Under the pieces are notes generated by a model, which was not told where the DNA came from, ran no database searches, and saw only the letters and a program-made list of their open reading frames with translations. From a bacterium (GTDB lineage Bacteria; Myxococcota_A; Polyangia; Nannocystales; Nannocystaceae): a stretch of 64,000 nucleotides of DNA. The stretch is taken from positions 494,019-558,018 of the forward strand of contig JANSYI010000001.1 of assembly GCA_024742475.1 (NCBI GenBank), given 5' to 3'. Made by a program: the position numbers and the translations under genes. This document shows, one piece after another, positions 58,942 to 64,000 of the stretch (within the stretch, counting starts at the first letter, position 1; every line of letters starts with the position of its first letter).

Positions 58942-58969
58942 GAGTTTCGCGAAATGCGAAGCTCAGCCC
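58942..58969. repeat. Dispersed repeat, copy 2
   Basis: Begins GAGTTTCGCGAAATGCGAAG, 52 bp after copy 1 in direct orientation. Its end includes the stop codon of the minus-strand lipoprotein gene at 58963, so a repeat supplies the last residues and stop of that gene. Confidence 0.65.
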
Positions 58970-60219
58970 GAGAACCATCCGAGCCACGGCTCGTAGTCCG
59001 AGCCGGCGTCTCCGAGGTAGCTTCCGGACACGACGACGTCGCCTTCGAGGGTGACCGCCACGGCGGAGCCGCTGCCGAAGCTGAAGGGCGGGCCGAACTC
59101 GAAGGTGGTGGACCACAGCTCCGTGCCATCCGGATCGAAGCCGGCGACCCACAGGTCCGATCGCATGTTCCACTCGAGCTCGGCGGACGCCGGCGCGCTG
59201 AGCCCTCCGGTCAGGACGACCTGGCCTGCGCAGTCGATGGTGCCTGCCGCCACGCCGCCGTCGGAGTCGGAGGTCGCGAGCGTGGTCGTCCACAGCTCGG
59301 TGCCGTCGGGCCCGTAGCGGCGAAGCTGTTGCGAGGAGGCGCCGGCGTCGCGGGTCGCGTACGCGAGGTAGACCCCGCCGCCCGGGGCCGGCACGAGCGC
59401 GCGAGGATCGTCGTCGAGCGACCCGAAGCGCTGCGTCCAGCCGGGCTCGCCGTGCTCGTCGAAGCTGCCGACCCAGACGGGATGATTGCCGAGGCCATCG
59501 TCGTCGTTGGCCGCGAGGTAGACCGAAGACGCGGCGCCGAACGTGGCCACCATCCGGTACACGGGCAGTCCGGTCGGGACCTCGAGCTCGTGCTCGGACA
59601 CGAGGTTGCCGAAGCGGTCGAGACGAAGGGCGACCACCGGCTCGTTGTCGACGGTCTCGAGCACCCGGACGTCGTCCCCGTCGACCGCGAGGATGCCGGT
59701 GGGTCGGAACTGGCCCCACGGCTCGATGGGTTCTCGTTCGCGAACCCAACGCCAAACGCGAGCGCCATCGGGCCCATAGCGGAGCACGACGAGGCGGCCG
59801 TCGAAGGTGGCATCGCTCTCGCCGAGCACGTAGAGCACCGTCTCGATCGCGAGCACGTTCACGAAGCCCGCCGAGTCGACGGCGACGCCGAGGGCCTCGA
59901 CCCCGAGACCGAGCTCTCCGTCCTCTTCGCGCGTCCAGCGGAGTTCACCGTCGGGGCCACGCTGCTGGACTGTCAGGGTGCCGGCTCGCCCCTCGGGTCC
60001 GCGCCGGGTGGCCGCGAGCACGACGTCGCCCTCGGCCGTGACGTCGACCGCACGCGCGGCCGCAGGGAGATCGTCGGCGGTGGCGCGCAGCGGCTTGCCC
60101 TGCATCGCGTCGGGATCGATCCCGCACTGCGGCTGCTCGACCTCGGGCATGGGCGTGTCTTCGGTCGCCGAGGAGCACCCCGCCACGAGCAGGAAGAGAC
60201 CGATGTGCAGAGCCTTCAT
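58963..60219 (-). CDS. Beta-propeller-like lipoprotein
   Basis: A 418-residue lipoprotein (lipobox VAGC). After a short Thr/Pro/Glu linker it consists of repeated strand units with the motif [Y/F]GPDG or DPDG preceded by V-x-x-[LF]-x-x-[DE] (LRYGPDGARVW, RYGPDGTELWTTTL, GFDPDGTELWSTTF), typical of SBBP/PQQ-like propellers on bacterial surfaces. The ATG at 60219 starts the signal. It overlaps the stop of the upstream Kazal gene by 4 bp, so the two are co-expressed. Confidence 0.75.
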   Translation of the reverse strand: MKALHIGLFLLVAGCSSATEDTPMPEVEQPQCGIDPDAMQGKPLRATADDLPAAARAVDVTAEGDVVLAATRRGPEGRAGTLTVQQRGPDGELRWTREEDGELGLGVEALGVAVDSAGFVNVLAIETVLYVLGESDATFDGRLVVLRYGPDGARVWRWVREREPIEPWGQFRPTGILAVDGDDVRVLETVDNEPVVALRLDRFGNLVSEHELEVPTGLPVYRMVATFGAASSVYLAANDDDGLGNHPVWVGSFDEHGEPGWTQRFGSLDDDPRALVPAPGGGVYLAYATRDAGASSQQLRRYGPDGTELWTTTLATSDSDGGVAAGTIDCAGQVVLTGGLSAPASAELEWNMRSDLWVAGFDPDGTELWSTTFEFGPPFSFGSGSAVAVTLEGDVVVSGSYLGDAGSDYEPWLGWFSG

Positions 60220-60962
60220 CGACGATGCATCCCTGCGAGGCCCAGCAAGAGGAGCATGGCCAGCCCGCCCCCGCCGCTCTCCGCCGCGACCCGGCAACCC
60301 GATGCCTCGTCACCCGCGAGCGTCTCGTCCTCCGATGCATCACCCGAGGACCCAGCCATCGGCCACTCCCCGGTGGTCTCCTCCTCGCAGACGCCCTCGT
60401 ACGCAACCTCGACGCCGGCGCAAGTCTCGGCAAAGCACGCGTTGGCGTAGCTCTGGCCATCCACTCCGCAGACCGGCTCGAACTCTCCCGCGCAGCCGCA
60501 GTACGACGGCTGAATCATCGCGCACTCCTGCGCCGTCAGGCCGCTCGCCGCGATCCACCCTGGCAAAGCTGGGTGCGTCATGTCCTCGAGCAGGGCGTTG
60601 TTCTCCTGCGCGCGAATCTCCTCCGCCACGTCGGCGTGACCCGACTCGACCACGAGGTGCCCGACCGCACACCGCACGCCGTCATCGTCGATGAAGTACG
60701 GGACGCGCTGCCCGATGAAGTCGTCGTTGTGCGGGAACACCCCGGCGAGGCGGTAGGCGTGCAGACGGTCGAGGTTCGCCGCGCGCTGCTTCTGCAGGAC
60801 CGGCGAGAGCGTGGACACATCGCGGGCCCGAAGCTCGGCCTCTACCCGCTCGAGGTGGGCCTCGATGCGCACGCGGTCCGCCTGCCTCTGTCCGAGGATC
60901 GATTTCGCGTCCGGCGTAGGCCCAGCAGCGGCAAAGAGGGCGCACGTCAGCGCAATCACCAT
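60216..60962 (-). CDS. Exported Kazal-domain protein with MYXO-CTERM-like tail
   Basis: A 248-residue protein. A short signal (MVIALTCALFAAAGPTPDAK) is followed by a conserved block (LDRLHAYRLAGVFPHNDDFI, FIDDDGVRCAVGHLVVESG, GWIAASGLTAQECAMIQPSY). That block recurs in myxobacterial exported proteins, of unknown role. A Kazal-type Cys-rich module follows (CGCAGEFEPVCGVDGQSYAN...), the fold of serine-protease inhibitors. The C-terminus has a Glu/Ser linker, SGC, a hydrophobic stretch and HRR, a MYXO-CTERM-type surface-sorting tail. It would be displayed on the cell surface, possibly protecting against secreted proteases. Confidence 0.8.
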   Translation of the reverse strand: MVIALTCALFAAAGPTPDAKSILGQRQADRVRIEAHLERVEAELRARDVSTLSPVLQKQRAANLDRLHAYRLAGVFPHNDDFIGQRVPYFIDDDGVRCAVGHLVVESGHADVAEEIRAQENNALLEDMTHPALPGWIAASGLTAQECAMIQPSYCGCAGEFEPVCGVDGQSYANACFAETCAGVEVAYEGVCEEETTGEWPMAGSSGDASEDETLAGDEASGCRVAAESGGGGLAMLLLLGLAGMHRR

Positions 60963-60983
60963 GGGTAGACCTTAGCAGCACGG

Positions 60984-61655
60984 CTACAAGGTACCGCGGG
61001 GGAAGCCGCAGGCCGCTTCGAGCTCGGTGCCCCAGCCTTCGCCGAAGCACTCGAGATCGCCGCTGACCGTGGCCTCTGCGGTGACCTCGCCGTTGACCTG
61101 ACAGACGCAGGATTGGGTGGCCCCGCCCTCGTCGCAGTCGACGGCGTAGGTGTTGCCATCGAGGCAGCCACTCATCTCGACCGAACAGCCCTCGAAGCCG
61201 CCGACCCCGACCGTGCCGCACTGCGAGAGCAGCTCGGGGCAGCGGTCGACCGCGGACTCGTAGACGGCGCGGCAGGCCTCGGGCACCCAGGCGTTGGCGT
61301 CACCGGAGTCGTCACCGATCACCTCGGCGCAGTCGAGCGAGGACATGCATGCGAAGACCTCCTCGAGCGCACCGACGCACGCGGTGCCGTACTCCTGCGC
61401 GTACTCCTCGCTCGAATTGCAGATGGCTTCGATGTACTCCGCTGGGTCGTAGCCCTCGGAGTCGTAGGACCCGGTGTCGTAGGTGTAGCCAGCGTCCTCG
61501 TAGCAGGAGAGGTAGCTCCCATAGAAGTCGCGGCAGCTCTCCTCGAACTTCTCGGGGTCGCCGCCATCGGGCACGCGCGGGTCGTCGTTGTCCGAAACGG
61601 CAGGCTCGCACGCGGGCAGGAGCAGCAGCGAGAACAGGAACCGTCGGTTCGTCAC
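60984..61655 (-). CDS. Cys-rich lipoprotein, unknown function
   Basis: A 223-residue lipoprotein starting at GTG 61655 (signal RRFLFSLLLLPAC). It is acidic and Tyr-rich in its first half (YGSYLSCYEDAGYTYDTGSY) and has about 14 cysteines in total, spaced in pairs, probably all disulfide-bonded. No family recognised. Similar Cys-rich acidic lipoproteins occur elsewhere in this window. The frame upstream of the GTG is Arg-rich and unlikely to be coding. Confidence 0.65.
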   Translation of the reverse strand: MTNRRFLFSLLLLPACEPAVSDNDDPRVPDGGDPEKFEESCRDFYGSYLSCYEDAGYTYDTGSYDSEGYDPAEYIEAICNSSEEYAQEYGTACVGALEEVFACMSSLDCAEVIGDDSGDANAWVPEACRAVYESAVDRCPELLSQCGTVGVGGFEGCSVEMSGCLDGNTYAVDCDEGGATQSCVCQVNGEVTAEATVSGDLECFGEGWGTELEAACGFPRGTL

Positions 61656-61775
61656 GCCACCTCTGTAACCGCTGCAGCGAAATCGATCACGCTTTTCGCG
61701 AAGTTTTCTGGTTCGCCGGCGGGACTCGGGTGGGGGGCTCACCGTCCGGCCGGACGACCTGGGGAGCGACGCGGC

Positions 61776-62720
61776 CTACGGTTTCGTCTTCGCGCCCTTC
61801 ATCAACGTCTTGTAGACGTTGCGCTTCTTGGTGCCCTTTTTGACCAGGGCCTTGGCGTGCGCGAGTTCTTCGTCGATGAGCGCCTCGAAGGCGGTGAGCG
61901 GCTGGGCGCCGCTGAGAAACCGACCATTGATGAAGAAGGCCGGCGTGCCGCGGGCGCCGAGTGTCGAGCCCTGTAGCTGCTCCTGCTTGATCCGATCCTC
62001 GAGCGCGGTGTCCTGGAGGTCGCGCTTGAACGTCTTCATGTTCAAGCCCAGCTCGCGGGCGTAGCGCTCGATGGTCTCGTCGGAGAGAGCGCGGTGGTCC
62101 TGGTAGAGCTTCTCGTGCATCTTCCAAAACTTGCCCTGCTTGCCCGCGGCCTCGGCCGCCATCGCGGCGGGCATCGCCCGGTTGTGCATCGGCAGCGGGT
62201 TGTGTTTCATGACGATGCGAATGTCGTTGCCGTAGTGCTGGCGAACCTTCTCGATGGTCGGCTGCACGCGCTTGCAGAACGGGCACTGGTAGTCGGTCCA
62301 CATCACGAGAGTGACGAGCGCATCGGATCGGCCGCGCTCGTGCGACTTGCCGATCTCGACCCGGTATCGAGCGGCTGGATCTGGTCGGCCGGGGCGGACG
62401 AGGGGCGTGGGCTCAGCGCGGGCGTTCTTCACCGCGGAGACCGAATCCTCGATCCGGCCGAGGTCGGCCGCGAGCGTGTCGAGCCCTTGTTCGATACGGA
62501 TGAGTCGCTCCGCGGCCGAGTTCGATGGCGCCTGCTCCTGGTCCGCGGCCTGACGCTCCGCGGCCCACTGCGTGCTGAGATTGTCGAGGAGCTGCTGCTG
62601 CTGCACCGCGAGCGTGTCGAGCTTGGCGTTGATCGCATCGAGCTCGGATTGCTTCGGTCGACAGGCGACCAGGAGGAGCAGGGAGCCGAAGAGGACGGGT
62701 GCAGTCCGCACGAACGGCAT
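61776..62720 (-). CDS. DsbA-family thioredoxin-fold lipoprotein
   Basis: A 314-residue lipoprotein (lipobox LVAC). A coiled coil lies at about residues 25-100 (LDAINAKLDTLAVQQQQLL; RIEQGLDTLAADLGRIEDS). A DsbA-like thioredoxin domain follows (about residues 117-300) with active site CPFC (TDYQCPFCKRV), the conserved cis-Pro region GTPAFFINGR and the helical insert. It should oxidise or isomerise disulfides in exported proteins, fitting the many Cys-rich lipoproteins nearby. The coiled coil probably makes it oligomeric. ATG at 62720. Confidence 0.9.
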   Translation of the reverse strand: MPFVRTAPVLFGSLLLLVACRPKQSELDAINAKLDTLAVQQQQLLDNLSTQWAAERQAADQEQAPSNSAAERLIRIEQGLDTLAADLGRIEDSVSAVKNARAEPTPLVRPGRPDPAARYRVEIGKSHERGRSDALVTLVMWTDYQCPFCKRVQPTIEKVRQHYGNDIRIVMKHNPLPMHNRAMPAAMAAEAAGKQGKFWKMHEKLYQDHRALSDETIERYARELGLNMKTFKRDLQDTALEDRIKQEQLQGSTLGARGTPAFFINGRFLSGAQPLTAFEALIDEELAHAKALVKKGTKKRNVYKTLMKGAKTKP

Positions 62721-62847
62721 CGTAGGGCAATCGTGGCCGAGCGGGGAGGTGCTCGACCCGCGGCCCGCGGGGGCTCACGGTGCGGACGACGTGATCCGTC
62801 GCGCCCTCGCGTGGACGGCATTCAACCCCGGGCGTACACTGCGGAGC

Positions 62848-63744
62848 GTGGACCTGCTCGTCGACTATCCCCTGGACGTCGCGGTGAAGCGCGGGCCCAT
62901 GACCATCCACCCGGTGAGCAAGCTGGTCGGGTTTCACCAGGACGGCGCGGCTCCCATCTTGGTCAAGACGAAGAAGACCAAGGATCGCGGACTGTCGACG
63001 AAAAAGATCGGCACCGCCAACACGATCGGCCTGGTCGCGCACCCCAAGGGGATCGGCGCCCAGTCGCGGACGTCCATTGCGTTCTTTGACGCATTCGCGA
63101 ACAAGCTGGCCTCGGTGTCGACCAAAGCCTCGTTCTCGACCGACGGATACGCGGTGAATGGAATCTGGGGATACGAAGGCGGCAGGGGAAAGCCGCTGAA
63201 GGTCGTGTTCGTCGGTGCGGACCTCGAACCGCGCGAGTTCTCGCCCCTGCCCAAGGACAAGAGCGGCATGGGCCTGTACGCGCTCCCAAAGGGCAAGGGC
63301 GCGGTGCTGATGTGCGGTACGTGGGAGGAGCGAGAAGTGTTCGTGTTTCGTCACGACGGCTCGGTGCAGGAGTGCGGTTCGGGACGCTACGGCTGGGGCG
63401 GCTATATCGCTCTACACAAAGACTCGGGCGTCGAGTACGTCGATGCTGTTGGAAACCCCGTCGACGGGTCTAAGATCGCCGCGAAAAGCGTCCTGACGGC
63501 CGAAGGCGCCCAGCCCTTCTCGGCGGGCGACGAGGTCTCGGGAGAGCCGGCCCTCCTCCTAACCGGCGTGCGGTTGGACGACGGCAACCGCGAAGTCTCG
63601 AAGAAGCTATTCTCCCTGCCCGAGCCGGGACCCATCCTGGCTTGGGACCTCATCGGCTCCCGAGTCGGATGGGTCACCCCAACCGGCATCAAGGTCGCGG
63701 CCTCGAGTTCGCTGGAATGGCTGGACGCAGGGCAGAAGCAGTAG
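62848..63744 (+). CDS. Protein of unknown function, beta-rich
   Basis: A 298-residue protein beginning with a GTG, with no signal peptide. It is rich in short beta-strand and loop patterns with Gly and Asp (GKGAVLMCGTWEEREVFVFR, GRYGWGGYIALHKDSGVEYV, SRVGWVTPTGIKVAASSS), possibly a small beta-propeller. No family is recognised. The gene lies between a DsbA-like gene and the IS3 remnant, so its neighbours give no functional hint. Confidence 0.65.
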   Translation: MDLLVDYPLDVAVKRGPMTIHPVSKLVGFHQDGAAPILVKTKKTKDRGLSTKKIGTANTIGLVAHPKGIGAQSRTSIAFFDAFANKLASVSTKASFSTDGYAVNGIWGYEGGRGKPLKVVFVGADLEPREFSPLPKDKSGMGLYALPKGKGAVLMCGTWEEREVFVFRHDGSVQECGSGRYGWGGYIALHKDSGVEYVDAVGNPVDGSKIAAKSVLTAEGAQPFSAGDEVSGEPALLLTGVRLDDGNREVSKKLFSLPEPGPILAWDLIGSRVGWVTPTGIKVAASSSLEWLDAGQKQ

Positions 63745-63795
63745 GGTGAACGGGAACCGTCGGTTGGCTACGCCCGGGATGTGCGCAGGCGGTCC

Positions 63796-63829
63796 GAGGT
63801 TCGCGAACTGCGAAATTCGGGGCCACCGC
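63796..63829. repeat. 34-bp dispersed repeat, copy 3, at the IS3 edge
   Basis: Begins GAGGTTCGCGAACTGCGAAA and ends GGCCACCGC. It aligns with copy 1 at 58890 over 34 bp. It abuts exactly the point (63830) where similarity to the transposase stops, so it marks a junction: either the repeat was the insertion or deletion breakpoint, or it moved in with the element. Confidence 0.7.
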
Positions 63830-64000
63830 GGCGAACTCGACCTCGTCGACGTTGCGCCGTGGGCCGCAGCGGCGAATGACCTCCGCCTTGAACTGCCCGA
63901 TCACGCTCTCAGCAAGCGCGTTGTCGTACGAGTCGCCGACGGTACCGACCGAGGCTTCGATGCCCGCCTCGAGGAGGCGGTCGGTATACCGGATGGACAC
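63830..64000 (-). mobile_element. IS3-family transposase remnant (C-terminal part, truncated)
   Basis: In minus-strand reading the segment encodes SIRYTDRLLEAGIEASVGTV, then GDSYDNALAESVIGQFKAEV and RRNVDEVEFA, the C-terminal part of an IS3-type DDE integrase including the last catalytic Glu (ALAESVIG). After VEFA the sequence becomes unrelated, losing the usual final W-x-x-x-x-N-x-x-R-x-H region. The frame runs on meaninglessly to 63689. The remainder of the element lies beyond the window. No inverted repeat end can be identified. Confidence 0.85.

Noticed and set aside
61680..61705. TTTTCGCGAAG as a fourth copy of the dispersed repeat
   Set aside because: Only about 9 bp match the core palindrome; the flanks do not align with the other copies.

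Overview
The window is high-GC DNA (by eye well above 60%), densely packed on both strands, and reads as a chromosomal segment of a myxobacterium, most likely of the Nannocystis/Plesiocystis/Enhygromyxa type. This is an inference from content: four Hanks-type Ser/Thr kinases (two with long TPR tails), two PP2C phosphatases, many lipoproteins with low-complexity Ser/Thr/Gly linkers behind the lipobox cysteine, two MYXO-CTERM-like C-terminal tails, DUF4215 Cys-rich repeats, and a sigma-54 enhancer-binding protein. No rRNA, tRNA, CRISPR array or prophage was seen. The only mobile DNA recognised is an IS3-type transposase remnant at the right edge.

Layout. 1-6961: cut AAA ATPase, lipoproteins, DUF2058 protein, SHOCT membrane protein, a membrane Ser/Thr kinase, an ECF sigma/anti-sigma pair, a CDGSH iron-sulfur protein and a glyoxalase-fold enzyme. 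6881-24788: two kinase-TPR proteins, RlmKL and a second THUMP methyltransferase, a VWA lipoprotein, a DUF3127 protein with an SSB-like acidic tail, and two related exported alpha/beta hydrolases. 24826-37902: an S46 dipeptidyl peptidase, a DUF1552/DUF1592 pair, SelO, a DUF4215-CAP lipoprotein, a shortened trypsin-like protein, MAPEG, and a FitAB/VapBC-type toxin-antitoxin pair with its operator. 37994-41147: a small kinase, a GDPD-fold protein lacking its catalytic residues, and a sigma-54 enhancer-binding protein facing a consensus sigma-54 promoter.

The most interesting part is 39547-51319. A sigma-54 activator, a perfect 11-bp inverted repeat and a consensus -24/-12 promoter lie in front of an ECF sigma gene. 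That gene is followed by a putative ATP-grasp-like protein, an AstE/AspA-type metallo-deacylase, an N-formylglutamate-amidohydrolase-like protein, a C39-like cysteine peptidase, a RLAN-RimK ATP-grasp, a GCS2-type carboxylate-amine ligase, a textbook RimK, and a DUF1704 (QEGLA) metallopeptidase. Most of these genes touch or overlap. The set pairs several amide-bond-forming enzymes with several amide hydrolases, so I read it as a peptide-tagging or glutamyl-type amidoligase system that writes and erases, commanded by a sigma-54 to ECF cascade. The product is unknown.

51316-64000: a PP2C pair (one with a cyclic-nucleotide-binding-like domain), an FGE/SUMF1-like lipoprotein, two exported nitrilase-fold hydrolases, a YeiB/DUF418-like membrane protein, a GNAT-nitrilase fusion with a lysine-rich tail, several cell-envelope proteins (a beta-propeller-like lipoprotein, a Kazal/MYXO-CTERM protein, a DsbA-like lipoprotein), and the IS3 remnant bordered by a 34-bp dispersed repeat.
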